Shown here piece by piece: positions 27,879 through 36,365 of a stretch of DNA of 64,000 nt (its first letter is position 1; the number at the start of each line of letters is the position of its first letter). The translations under genes were made by a program, and so were the position numbers. Below the pieces are notes generated by a model. That model was not told the origin of the DNA. It did not search any database and was given only the letters and a program-made list of their open reading frames with translations. This DNA is from Paracraurococcus lichenis (GTDB lineage: Bacteria; Pseudomonadota; Alphaproteobacteria; Acetobacterales; Acetobacteraceae), in assembly GCF_030657435.1 (NCBI RefSeq), contig NZ_JAUTWS010000001.1, positions 124,001 to 188,000 of the forward strand. Reading direction: 5' to 3'.

Positions 27879-28655
27879 TCAGGCCGGCGGCGCGATCCAG
27901 TTGTGCAGCGCGAGGCCGCCATCCACCACGACAGTGGTGCCGGTGACATAGGCCGAGAAGCGCTCGGCCAGCAGCCCGACCGCGGCGCGCGCCACGTCCT
28001 CCGGCGCGCCGAGCCGCCCGAGCGCGATCCTCGCCGCCAATTCCGGATTGGCCTGGAAGCCGCCGCCCGCGATGGCGCCCGGCGCGATGGCATTCACCCG
28101 GATGCCGTGCGGCCCGAGCGCCCGCGCGAGCTCCTTCATCACCATGGTCAGCCCGGCCTTGCTGGCGCTGTAATGCGGCAGGTTGCGCGGGCTCTCGGCA
28201 TGCAGCGAGGTGACGAGGACGATCCGCCCGCGCGGTCCCGCCGTCGCGGTGTCGCGCATGTGCCGCCCGGCGAGCTGGCCGAGCGTGAACCCGGCCTCGA
28301 GATTCACCGCGACCATCCGCCGCCAGGCCTCCGGCGTGACCTCCAGCGCCGTCTCGGTCTCGTGCCTCCGGGGGCTGGCGCAATGGACGAGGATGCTGAG
28401 GCGGCCGAGTGATCCGAGCGCCGCGGTGAAGAGCGTCTCCGCCGCGCCCGGCGCCGCGAGGTCCGTCGCGATGAATCGCGCGTCGCGCCCGGCATGCCGC
28501 AGCGCCGCGGCCACCGCCTCGCCCTGGTCGGCATTGACATCGGCCAGCACCACGCGCGCGCCTTCCGCCGCCAGCGCCTCGGCCACCGCGCGCCCGATCC
28601 CGTTGGCGGCCCCGGTCACCAGCGCGGTGTCGCCCGCCAGCAGCGCATCCGTCAT
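27879..28655 (-). CDS. SDR family oxidoreductase
   Basis: A 258-residue short-chain dehydrogenase with TALVTGAANGIGRAVAEALA, an acidic residue after the second strand (VVLADVNADQ) implying NAD, the third-strand motif ILVHCASPRR in place of NNAG, the catalytic residues in TSLHAESPRNLPHYSASKAG, and the C-terminal YVTGTTVVVDGGLALHNW. GGGAGG lies six bases before ATG 28655. The substrate is not evident. It reads into the ModA-like gene. Confidence 0.9.
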   Translation of the reverse strand: MTDALLAGDTALVTGAANGIGRAVAEALAAEGARVVLADVNADQGEAVAAALRHAGRDARFIATDLAAPGAAETLFTAALGSLGRLSILVHCASPRRHETETALEVTPEAWRRMVAVNLEAGFTLGQLAGRHMRDTATAGPRGRIVLVTSLHAESPRNLPHYSASKAGLTMVMKELARALGPHGIRVNAIAPGAIAGGGFQANPELAARIALGRLGAPEDVARAAVGLLAERFSAYVTGTTVVVDGGLALHNWIAPPA

Positions 28656-28721
28656 TGCATCCTCCCGCATTCCTTGCCTGCCTGATTGGCCCGGCGCGCC
28701 GGCTGCGGCAAGCTCAGGGCG

Positions 28722-29369
28722 ATGACGCTGCCCCGCCGCGCCCTGCCGCTGCTCCTGCTGCCCCTCGCCGCCGCGGCCGAGGACCGCCTGCGCGCCGTGG
28801 AGGCCGGGACGCCGGAGGCCGAGGCGCTGGTCGCGCGGCTGCGCGCCGGCGGCCTGGTGCTGTTCTTCCGCCATGCCGATACGCGCGGCGAGCCTTGCGA
28901 CCGCAGCTTCCGCATCGGCGACCGCGCCGGCCAGCGCAACCTGGCGCCGGAGGGCCGCGCCCAGGCCGTCCGCATCGGCGCCCGCATCGCCGAGCTTGGC
29001 ATTCCCATCGAGGTCCCGGTCCTCGCCGGCCCGGTCTTCCGGGCGCGCGACACCGCCGAGCTTGCCTTCGGCACGGCGCGCGTAACGGTCACGGACGGGC
29101 TGCTGGCGGACGATTATGCCGGCGGGCGCCTGGACTGGGTGCTGTCCGAGCATCGCCGGCTGCTCGGCGCCCCCGTGCCGGCCGGCAGCAACCGCGTCCT
29201 GGTCGGCCATCGTACGCCCGCCATCCTGGTCGCGGGCGAGGCCGTCGCCGGCCGCGCCTTCCCCGAAGGCGCCGCGCTGGTCGTCGCGCCGGGCGGGGAC
29301 CGTTTCGCGCTGCTCGGCATCCTCGCCCTCGCCCCGCTGCCGGAGGGCGGCTTCCACGATTGCCGGTAG
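28722..29369 (+). CDS. Exported histidine-phosphatase-family protein
   Basis: A 215-residue protein with an N-terminal signal (PRRALPLLLLPLAAAA) and a histidine phosphatase fold. The RHG-equivalent is FFRHADTRG, with the catalytic His in RHA. RARDTAELAFG and VGHRTPAILVAGEAV supply the second His region, although the usual E is altered. It resembles periplasmic phosphoglycerate-mutase-like proteins of Proteobacteria, many with unknown substrates. Divergent from the SDR gene, with only 66 bp between starts. Confidence 0.83.
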   Translation: MTLPRRALPLLLLPLAAAAEDRLRAVEAGTPEAEALVARLRAGGLVLFFRHADTRGEPCDRSFRIGDRAGQRNLAPEGRAQAVRIGARIAELGIPIEVPVLAGPVFRARDTAELAFGTARVTVTDGLLADDYAGGRLDWVLSEHRRLLGAPVPAGSNRVLVGHRTPAILVAGEAVAGRAFPEGAALVVAPGGDRFALLGILALAPLPEGGFHDCR

Positions 29370-29423
29370 CTTTCGGGCAACCGGCCCCGGCTTCCTTGCC
29401 GCCTCCGCGACGGGGAACACGGC

Positions 29424-30539
29424 ATGGGTGCGCAGCCCTCCATCGGCTGCATCGACGATGTCCGGCATGGCTGGGTCCAGGGCTGGGCGCGGGAGGGCGG
29501 GCGCGATGGGCCGGCGCGCCTCCTCGCCCGGCATCCGGGCGCGGCGCCGGTCGAGGTGCTGGCGGATGGCTACCGGCCCGACCTCGCCGCGGCCGGCCTC
29601 GGCGAGGGCCGCCACGCCTTCCGCTTCCGCCTGGACACGCCCGGCTTCGACCCGGCGCGGCTCGAGCTGCGCTTCGCCGACGGCACGCCGGTGCGGCCGA
29701 GCGCGGCCTGCCTCGCCGCCTGGCAGGAGAGCCACGCTGCCCCTGCGCCCGCCGATCTCGAGGCGCTGCTGGAAAGCCCGGTGACGCGCGTGCTGCACTG
29801 GGAGATGACGCGCCAGTGCAACCTGCGCTGCACCTATTGCGCCGTCAGCCAGCCGAACTACCGGGGCGAGGACATGGACCTCGGCGACTTCGACGCGCTG
29901 GTTGCGACGCTGCGGGCGCGCCGGGTGCAGACGCTGGTGGTCAACGGCCATGGCGAAACCACCGGCATCCCGGGCTGGCACCACCGCATCCTGGCGCTGG
30001 CCGCGGCCGGCTTCCGGCTCGCTATCATCAGCAACTTCGCCCGCCTGCTGCGGGAGGAGGAGCTGGACGCCATGGCCCGCATCGCCAGCATTCAGGTCAG
30101 CGTGGACACCCACCGGCCGGAGGTGCTGCGCGCCGTCCGCCGGCGCGTCGACCTCGGCAACATCCTGCTGAACATGAACGGGGTGCGGGCGCGCGCCGAG
30201 GCGCTCGGCCTGCCGCAGCCGGTCTTCGCCTGGAGCTGCGTGATGAGCGATAAGGTCGCGCTCGACTTCGCCGACTATCTCCGCTTCGGCATCGCCGCTG
30301 GCGTCCGCGCCTTCGATGTCTGCAACCTCTCGCGCTACCCCGACCTGCCCGGCGTCGAGATGCCGGAGCATGCGACGACCCTGCCCGATGCCGAGCTGCT
30401 CCGCTTCGCCGATGTGCTGCGGGAGGGCCGGGCGCTGGCGGCGCGGAAGGGCGTGACGCTGACCATCCAGGCCGGGCTGCTGGACACGCTGCGGCTGGAA
30501 CTGGCGCGGCGCGGCCTGCCGGCGGAGGTCGCGGCATGA
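29424..30539 (+). CDS. Radical SAM protein with N-terminal surface-polysaccharide-type domain
   Basis: A 371-residue protein. Residues 1-95 form a small beta domain with GCIDDVRHGWVQGWAREGG, ADGYRPDLAAAGLGEGRHAF and RFRLDTPG, a pattern I associate with alphaproteobacterial envelope-glycan proteins (GWA...YRPDLA...GIGDGRHGF). The radical SAM core starts at about 120 with the cluster motif CNLRCTYC (C132, C136, C139) and continues with VVNGHGETTGIPGWH and IQVSVDTHRPEVLRAVRRRV. No auxiliary-cluster cysteine set is present at its C-terminus; that function seems to be on the next gene, whose ATG overlaps the stop by four bases. Substrate unknown. Confidence 0.88.
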   Translation: MGAQPSIGCIDDVRHGWVQGWAREGGRDGPARLLARHPGAAPVEVLADGYRPDLAAAGLGEGRHAFRFRLDTPGFDPARLELRFADGTPVRPSAACLAAWQESHAAPAPADLEALLESPVTRVLHWEMTRQCNLRCTYCAVSQPNYRGEDMDLGDFDALVATLRARRVQTLVVNGHGETTGIPGWHHRILALAAAGFRLAIISNFARLLREEELDAMARIASIQVSVDTHRPEVLRAVRRRVDLGNILLNMNGVRARAEALGLPQPVFAWSCVMSDKVALDFADYLRFGIAAGVRAFDVCNLSRYPDLPGVEMPEHATTLPDAELLRFADVLREGRALAARKGVTLTIQAGLLDTLRLELARRGLPAEVAA

Positions 30540-30856
30540 CGGCCGCGACGCGCTACGCCGCGGCGCCGGATGCGGCGCGCTCCACCCGTGACTGCACGGA
30601 CCCCTGGTTCTTCGTGTTGTTCAATGCCGACCGCAGCCTCGCGCCCTGCTGCTGGCACCCCGCAGTCGCGACGCTCGCGCCTGGCGAGTCGCTGGATGCC
30701 GCGCTGGACGGCGCGGCGATCAGGGAGGTGCGGCGGCAGCTCCTGACCGGCGCGCTCAATGCTCATTGCGCCGACTGCCCGGCGCGCGGCCTGACCGACC
30801 CAGCCAGCCTGGCGCGGCGGGTGCATGCGGAGATGGCGGCGTTGCAGGCCGGCTGA
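30536..30856 (+). CDS. Stand-alone SPASM-like iron-sulfur protein
   Basis: A 106-residue protein with five Cys: C20 in RDCTDPWFFVLF, C38 and C39 in RSLAPCCWHP, and C78/C81 in HCADCPARG. The order (Cys, then CC-W after a short strand, then CxxCP) matches the C-terminal SPASM auxiliary cluster domain normally fused to a radical SAM core. Here the core ends in the preceding gene and the two overlap as ATGA. The likely role is to carry an accessory [4Fe-4S] cluster for that enzyme. It is too short to be an enzyme alone. Confidence 0.78.
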   Translation: MTAATRYAAAPDAARSTRDCTDPWFFVLFNADRSLAPCCWHPAVATLAPGESLDAALDGAAIREVRRQLLTGALNAHCADCPARGLTDPASLARRVHAEMAALQAG

Positions 30857-30992
30857 CGCGCGCCGACCACCGGCGCACCGTGAGGTGCGGAGGTTGTCGA
30901 AGGCCGTTCGGTGGCCCGGCCCACCCGACACATGGGGCGCGGTTGCGCCGTCCCCCGCGCGCGGCTCTACTCCGCGCCGGGGGGAAGGGCGC

Positions 30993-31964
30993 ATGGCGGC
31001 AGGACGGATCACGCGGCGCGCGGCATTCGCGCTGGGGCTCGCGCCGGCGGCGGCGCGGGCGCAGGGCTTCCCGGACCGGCCGGTGCGCCTGGTCGTGCCC
31101 TTCCCGCCGGGCGGGCCGGTGGATACCGCGGCGCGCATCCTGGCCCAGGCCATGGGCCCGCTGCTCGGCCAGCCCATGGTGGTCGAGAACCGCTCGGGCG
31201 CCGGCGGCTCGGTCGGCATCGATGCCGTCGCCAAGTCCGCGCCGGACGGGCTGACCCTGGCGCTCGGCTCCACCGGCGCGGTCGCCGTGAACGTCACGCT
31301 CATGCCGAGCCTGCCCTACGACCCGCGGCGCGACCTGGCGCCGGTCGGGATGGTGATCGGCGTGCCCTCGCTGCTCGTGGTGCGGCCGGGACTGGCGGTG
31401 GGAGACTTCGGCGAGCTGCTCGCCATGGCGCGGCGGCAGCCGGGCCGGCTCACCTTCGGCAGCACCGGCCCGGGCGGGACGCCGCATCTCGCGGCCGAGT
31501 TGCTGAAGCTGCGGGCGGGCCTCGACATCACCCATGTCGCCTATCGCGGCGCCGCGCCGACCGTTACCGCACTGCTGACGGAGGAGGTGGACATGGCCTT
31601 CCTCGACCTGCCGGTGCTGCTGCCGCATGTGCGGGAAGGAAAGTTCCGCGCCCTCGGCCTGGCCGCCGCCGCCCGCGCCCCGGTGCTGCCGGAGGTCCCG
31701 ACCATGGCCGAGGCCGGGCAGCCGGGGCTGGAGGTGGAGAACTGGTATGCCCTGATCGCGCCCGCGCGGGTGCCGCCGGAGCGCATCGCCGCCCTCTCCC
31801 GCGCGCTGCAGGCAACGCTGGCGCAGCCGGAGACGGCCGAGCGCTACGAGGCCTCGGGCGCGCGCATCATCGGCGGCACTCCGGAGGAGGCGGCGCGCTT
31901 CATCGCCGCCGAGACCGAGCGCTGGGGCGAGGTGGTGCGCCGCGCCGATATCCGGCCGGATTGA
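30993..31964 (+). CDS. Bug/TctC-family solute-binding protein
   Basis: A 323-residue periplasmic binding protein of the tripartite tricarboxylate transporter type. Signal sequence with twin Arg (GRITRRAAFALGLAPAAARA), then the family opening FPDRPVRLVVPFPPGGPVDT, VVENRSGAGGSVGIDAVAK, FGSTGPGGTPHLAAELLK and YRGAAPTVTALLTEEVDMAF. Ligands of this family are usually carboxylates. The gene is followed 15 bp later by a DUF3237 gene with which it is probably cotranscribed. No TctA or TctB membrane gene is in the window. Confidence 0.93.
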   Translation: MAAGRITRRAAFALGLAPAAARAQGFPDRPVRLVVPFPPGGPVDTAARILAQAMGPLLGQPMVVENRSGAGGSVGIDAVAKSAPDGLTLALGSTGAVAVNVTLMPSLPYDPRRDLAPVGMVIGVPSLLVVRPGLAVGDFGELLAMARRQPGRLTFGSTGPGGTPHLAAELLKLRAGLDITHVAYRGAAPTVTALLTEEVDMAFLDLPVLLPHVREGKFRALGLAAAARAPVLPEVPTMAEAGQPGLEVENWYALIAPARVPPERIAALSRALQATLAQPETAERYEASGARIIGGTPEEAARFIAAETERWGEVVRRADIRPD

Positions 31965-31978
31965 GGAGGACGCAGGGG

Positions 31979-32437
31979 ATGGACGCGACGCCAGGGATGG
32001 AGTTCGTCGGGCAGGTGGAGGCCGAGGTCGCGCCGCCCCTCGGCATAGGCGCGGGGCCGGTGGGCGAGCGGCGGATCGTGCCCATCCTGGGCGGGCGCGT
32101 GACCGGCCCGCGCCTCGCCGGCGAGATCCTGCCCGGCGGCGCCGACTACCAGGTCATCCGCGGAGACGGCGTGACGGAGATCGTCGCGCGCTACACGCTG
32201 AAGCTGGACGACGGCGCGCTGGTCTATGTGGTCAACCGCGGCATCCGGCACGCGGCGCCGGAGGACATGGCGCGGCTGCTGCGCGGCGAGCCGGTGCCGC
32301 CCGAGCGCGTCTATTTCCGCACCACGCCGGTCTTCGAGACCGCCGCGCCGGCGCATGCCTGGCTGCACCGGAGCCTCTTCCTCGGCTTCGGGGAGCGGCA
32401 GCCCTCGGCGGTGCTGGTGCGGATCTACGCGGTGTAG
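31979..32437 (+). CDS. DUF3237 family protein
   Basis: A 152-residue single-domain protein with the DUF3237 pattern: VEAEVAPPLGIGAGPVGERR, VTGPRLAGEILPGGADYQVI, IVARYTLKLDDGALVYVVNR and YFRTTPVFETAAPAHAWLHR. Members form a small beta barrel and often sit beside Bug binding proteins and aromatic or acyl degradation genes, but no activity is established. The ATG at 31979 follows GAGGA-type sequence. It converges with the next Bug gene, whose stop abuts its own without a gap. Confidence 0.88.
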   Translation: MDATPGMEFVGQVEAEVAPPLGIGAGPVGERRIVPILGGRVTGPRLAGEILPGGADYQVIRGDGVTEIVARYTLKLDDGALVYVVNRGIRHAAPEDMARLLRGEPVPPERVYFRTTPVFETAAPAHAWLHRSLFLGFGERQPSAVLVRIYAV

Positions 32438-33412
32438 CTATTCGATCGCCTTGAAGCCCGTGGCGCGCACCACCTCCGCCCAGCGCGCCGTCTCCTCCCG
32501 CATCAGCGCGGCAAAGGCGGTGCGGCCGGCGGGCGAGGGGCGGAAGCCGGCCTCCTGCAGCCGCGCGATCAGCGCCGGGGCGGCCAGGGCGCGGAGCACC
32601 GCGGCCTCGGTCGCCTCCAGCACCGGCGCGGGCGTCGCCGCCGGCGCGACGAGGCCAAACCAGGCGCTGAAGCTCAGGCTCGGGCGGCCGAGCTCGGCCA
32701 TGGTCGGCACGTCAGGCAGCACCGGCGAGCGGACCGGGCCGGTGACCGCCAGCGCCTTCAGCCGCCCCGCCTTCACATGCGGCGCGGCCACCGCGACGGA
32801 GCCGAACATCCCCTGCACGGTGCCGTTCAGCACCGCGCCCACCGCATCGCCCGTCGAGCGGAAATGCACCGGCTCCACCGCCAGCCCGGCCGCGGCGCCG
32901 AGCATCGCCGCGCCGAAATGCCCCGGGGTGCCGGCGCCGAAGGTGCCCATGGTGAGCTGCGCCTGGCCCTTGCCCCAGCGGATATAGCCGTCCAGGTCGT
33001 CAGCCGGCACGCTAGCGGGCACGACGAAGGCGAAATCGGCCGAGGCGAGCTGCGCCACGGCGGCGAAGTCCTTGGCCGGGTCGTAGGGCAGCCGCGCATA
33101 GGTGCTGGGCGCCATCGCAAGCTGCCCGACCTCGCCGAGCAGCAGGGTGGAGCCGTCGGCCGGGGCGGTCCTCGCCACTTCCTGCGCCGCGATCAGCCCG
33201 CCCGCGCCCGGCCGGTTGTCCACCACCACGCCGGCCGGCAGCGCCTCCTTCAGCGCATCGGCGACCAGGCGCGCCAGCAGGTCCGGCCCGCTGCCGGCGG
33301 CGAAGCCGAGGAGGATGCGCAGCGGCCGGTCGGGCAGCGCGCCACGGGCGAGGCCGGGCAGCAGGATGGCGCCGGCCAGGGCGGCGCGGCGCCCGATGAT
33401 GGGCGAGGTCAT
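32438..33412 (-). CDS. Bug/TctC-family solute-binding protein
   Basis: A 324-residue periplasmic binding protein. It has a hydrophobic signal with twin Arg (IIGRRAALAGAILLPGLARG), LPDRPLRILLGFAAGSGPDL, VVDNRPGAGGLIAAQEVART, MGTFGAGTPGHFGAAMLGAA and VLPDVPTMAELGRPSLSFSA. The usual PG-x-P after the first strand is altered to GFAAGSGPD, which may change ligand preference. It is monocistronic and convergent with the DUF3237 gene. Confidence 0.92.
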   Translation of the reverse strand: MTSPIIGRRAALAGAILLPGLARGALPDRPLRILLGFAAGSGPDLLARLVADALKEALPAGVVVDNRPGAGGLIAAQEVARTAPADGSTLLLGEVGQLAMAPSTYARLPYDPAKDFAAVAQLASADFAFVVPASVPADDLDGYIRWGKGQAQLTMGTFGAGTPGHFGAAMLGAAAGLAVEPVHFRSTGDAVGAVLNGTVQGMFGSVAVAAPHVKAGRLKALAVTGPVRSPVLPDVPTMAELGRPSLSFSAWFGLVAPAATPAPVLEATEAAVLRALAAPALIARLQEAGFRPSPAGRTAFAALMREETARWAEVVRATGFKAIE

Positions 33413-33593
33413 GGATGAGTTCCCCCAGGAGGCGCGCGGCGCGTCGCGGCCGCTGTTCGTTCTGCCCGCGACCTACCGGAGGGCGCCGGCAGGGTCAACG
33501 CGCGTGACGCGCCCCTGGGAAAGGCCGGACCGGTCCGGCCTGCCGCCGGATCGCACGAAGCGCGGCGCCTGGGCGGGTCCACCCAGGCACGCC

Positions 33594-34823
33594 CTATGCC
33601 TTCACCAGCGGGCAGCCCCCCTGGTCCATCGGCCGGAAGGCGTCGGCGCCGCTGATCGTCCCCACGACCTCCAGCAGGTCCCATTCGCCCCTGGACTGGC
33701 TGGGCTGCTTGACCCGCAGCAGGTGGACGTCGCGGACCACGCGCCCATCCGGCCGCAGCACGCCGTTCACCGTCATGAAGTCGTTGATCGGCATCTCCCG
33801 CATCTTCGCCATGACCGGCGCCGTCGCATCCGTCCCCGCCGCCTGCACCGCCTTCAGGTAGTGCAGCACCGCGCCGTAGGAGCCGGCCTGGAAGGCGGTC
33901 GGCGGTCGGCCGTGCAGGGCTCGGAAGCGTTCGGCGAAGGCGCGCGTGCCCTCGTTCTGGTCCCAGTAGTAGCTGGCCGCATAGACCATGCCCTGGCCGG
34001 TCTCGAGCCCGATGGAGCGGATATTGGTCAGCGAGCAGTTGAGCGCCGCGGGGACGATGCCGCGCCGGATCAGGCCGAACTCGCCCATCTGCTTGGCGAT
34101 GTTGATCATATCAGCGCCGCCGGCGCAGATGCCGACCGCCTGCGCGCCGGAGGCCGCGGCACGCACGAGGTAGGAGGAATAGTCGGTCTCCCCCAGCGGC
34201 GCGCGCACGCTGCCCGTCACCTCGCCGCCGAGGGATTTCAGGATGGCGGTCGCGTTCGCCTCCAGCGAATGGCCGAAGGCGTAGTCGGAGGTGACGAAGA
34301 ACCACTTCGTCTTGCCGCCGCGGAACAGCGCGGTCACCGGCCCCTTGGCGGCGGAGTAGTTGTCGTAGACCCAGTGCGCCGTCCAGGGGCCGCAATCCTT
34401 GCCCGTCAGGTCGGTGGTGCCGGCCGACATGGGGATGACGATCCTCTGCTTCTCCTTCGATAGCGTCTGTACGGCCAGCGCGACGGCGGAGTTGCCGAGG
34501 CCGGTGATGATGTCCACCTTCTCCTGGTCGAACCAGCGGCGGGCGATGCCCATGCCGATATCGGCGCGGTTCAGCAGGTCACCATGGACGAGCTCGACCG
34601 GCGCGCCGAGGACCTTGCCGCCGACATCCTCGATCGCCAGCCGGGCCGCGACGACCTCGCCCATGCCCTGCTGGTCGGCGAAGACGCCCGTCATGTCGTT
34701 GAGCACGCCGATCTTCACGACGCCGTCGGATACCTGGCCAGCGCCGCCCCCTTGGGCATGGCCGGGCAGGATGCGGAAGAGCGGCAGCGCCGCGGCGGTG
34801 CCGAGGAGCCTTCTGCGGGTCAT
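33594..34823 (-). CDS. Branched-chain-amino-acid-type ABC transporter binding protein
   Basis: A 409-residue type I periplasmic binding protein. A Tat-like signal (MTRRRLLGTAAALPLFRILP) is followed by GVVKIGVLNDMTGVFADQQG-like sequence, VVAARLAIEDVGGKVLGAPV, DIITGLGNSAVALAVQTLSK, KTKWFFVTSDYAFGHSLEAN and MREMPINDFMTVNGVLRPDG. The family carries amino acids, amides or aromatic acids. No permease or ATPase gene is adjacent, so it is an orphan that may use the Liv systems at 47-52 or 62-64 kb. It is divergent from the enolase-superfamily gene. Confidence 0.92.
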   Translation of the reverse strand: MTRRRLLGTAAALPLFRILPGHAQGGGAGQVSDGVVKIGVLNDMTGVFADQQGMGEVVAARLAIEDVGGKVLGAPVELVHGDLLNRADIGMGIARRWFDQEKVDIITGLGNSAVALAVQTLSKEKQRIVIPMSAGTTDLTGKDCGPWTAHWVYDNYSAAKGPVTALFRGGKTKWFFVTSDYAFGHSLEANATAILKSLGGEVTGSVRAPLGETDYSSYLVRAAASGAQAVGICAGGADMINIAKQMGEFGLIRRGIVPAALNCSLTNIRSIGLETGQGMVYAASYYWDQNEGTRAFAERFRALHGRPPTAFQAGSYGAVLHYLKAVQAAGTDATAPVMAKMREMPINDFMTVNGVLRPDGRVVRDVHLLRVKQPSQSRGEWDLLEVVGTISGADAFRPMDQGGCPLVKA

Positions 34824-34979
34824 GGATGTCCCTCCGATGCGGGACCTTGGCGCGGACCCGTTGCGGAAATCCTAGGCGGGGCGTGAGGGCGGAGGCAACT
34901 CGCGGTGGGCGGCGCCGCCAGGGGTCTTCCGCGCCGACCGCCGGCCTGCGAGGATCGCCGGCCGGGAAGGGAGACGTCC

Positions 34980-36083
34980 ATGCGCATCACCGCGGTCACC
35001 GGCCATGTGCTGAGCAGCAAATTCACCTACGGCAACCCGGCAGGGCCGCACGGCACGAACCGGGGCGGCAACCTGCACCTCAAGGACATCGACACGCTGC
35101 TGGTGCGGGTCGAGACCGATGCCGGCATCATCGGCTGGGGGGAGGGCTTCGGCTTCAACCTGGTGCGCACGACGCGGCAGGCGCTGACGGAACTGATCGC
35201 GCCGGTCTGCATCGGTGAGGACGCGCGCGACATCGGTGGCCTGATGCGGCGGCTGCAGCGGCGCTTCCACAATTTCGGCCGCAACGGCGCGGCGACCTTC
35301 GCGCTCTCCGGCATCGACATCGCGCTCTGGGACATCGCGGCCAAGGCGGCGGGCAAGCCGCTGCACGCGCTGCTGGGCGGGGCGAAGCGGGACAGGGTGC
35401 CGGCCTATGCCAGCCTGCTGCGCTACGGCGACCCGGCGCTGGTCGCGCGCAACACGGCGGAGGCGATCGCGCGCGGCTACCGGCGGATCAAGCTGCACGA
35501 GGTCAGGCTCGACTGCATCCGCGCGGCGCGCGAGGCGGCGCCGGCCGAGGTGCCGCTGATGCTCGACATCAACTGCCACCACGACACGGTGGAGGAGGCG
35601 GTGGATTTCTGCCGCGCGGTGCAGGGCATGAATGTCCGCTGGGTGGAGGAGCCGGTCTGGCCGCCCGAGGATTTTTCCTCGATTGCCGCCGTGCGTGCAG
35701 CGGGCGGTGTCGGCATCGCCGCCGGCGAGTGCCTCGGCAGCCCGGAGAGCATCGGCTCCATGCTGGCGGCCGGCGCGGTGGATGTGGTGCAGCCGAGCGT
35801 GACCAAGGTCGGCGGGATCTCGGCCATGCTCGCGGTGCGCGACCTGGCGGCGCGGCATGGCGCGGCGCTGGTGCCGCACTGCCCCTATTTCGGGCCCGGC
35901 CTGCTGGCCTCGCTGCATGTCCTCGCCGCGGCGGAGGTGGAGGAGCCGCTGGAATACTACTTCGCCGACCTCGAGCAGCCGCCCTATCCCGCGCTGATCC
36001 CGCGCGATGGATACGTCGCCGTGCCGCAGGCACCCGGGCTGGGCCTGGAGATCGACCCGGCGCTCATCGCCGCGGCGGCCTGA
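34980..36083 (+). CDS. Mandelate racemase/muconate-lactonizing family enzyme
   Basis: A 367-residue enolase-superfamily enzyme. The N-terminal capping domain contains WGEGFGFNLVRTTRQALTEL. Barrel motifs follow: a Lys in YRRIKLHEVRLD, metal ligands Asp in LMLDINCHHD, Glu in WVEEPVWPPED and Glu in GIAAGECLGSPE, and His in LVPHCPYFGPGLLAS. This gives the K-x-H and late-His combination of acid-sugar dehydratases and racemases; the exact substrate is unknown. GGGAAGGGAG lies just before ATG 34980. A tandem palindromic repeat begins one base after its stop codon. Confidence 0.9.
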   Translation: MRITAVTGHVLSSKFTYGNPAGPHGTNRGGNLHLKDIDTLLVRVETDAGIIGWGEGFGFNLVRTTRQALTELIAPVCIGEDARDIGGLMRRLQRRFHNFGRNGAATFALSGIDIALWDIAAKAAGKPLHALLGGAKRDRVPAYASLLRYGDPALVARNTAEAIARGYRRIKLHEVRLDCIRAAREAAPAEVPLMLDINCHHDTVEEAVDFCRAVQGMNVRWVEEPVWPPEDFSSIAAVRAAGGVGIAAGECLGSPESIGSMLAAGAVDVVQPSVTKVGGISAMLAVRDLAARHGAALVPHCPYFGPGLLASLHVLAAAEVEEPLEYYFADLEQPPYPALIPRDGYVAVPQAPGLGLEIDPALIAAAA

Positions 36084-36312
36084 GGCGCGCCGATGACCGA
36101 AGGGCCGAAGGGGTCCCCACGAAGCGGCGCTTCGTGGGGTGCCCCGGATGGCCCGGAGGTCTGAATCGGCTCGCCCGACAGACAAGGCGCGCCGATGACC
36201 GAATGGCCGCAGGGCGCGAAGGTCTGAAACGGCTCGCCCGACAGACAAGGCGCGCCGATGACCGAAGGGCCGCAGGGCGCGAAGGTCTGAATCGGCTCGC
36301 CCGACATACCAG
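36084..36312. repeat. Palindromic element, three tandem units (site B)
   Basis: Units begin at 36084, 36186 and 36249. The last two are 63 bp apart, the same period as at site A. Each unit has GGCGCGCCGATGACCGA and, near its end, GGTCTGAATCGGCTCGCCCG (one unit has an A for T). The first unit is longer because a perfect 25-bp palindrome is nested in it: CCCCACGAAGCG and its complement flank a single G (36115-36139). No gene is present here. Confidence 0.88.
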
Positions 36313-36365
36313 GCCGGGGGAGGGGGAGGCAGCGCGGCCCGCGCGGCCCTGCTACAGGACCGACC

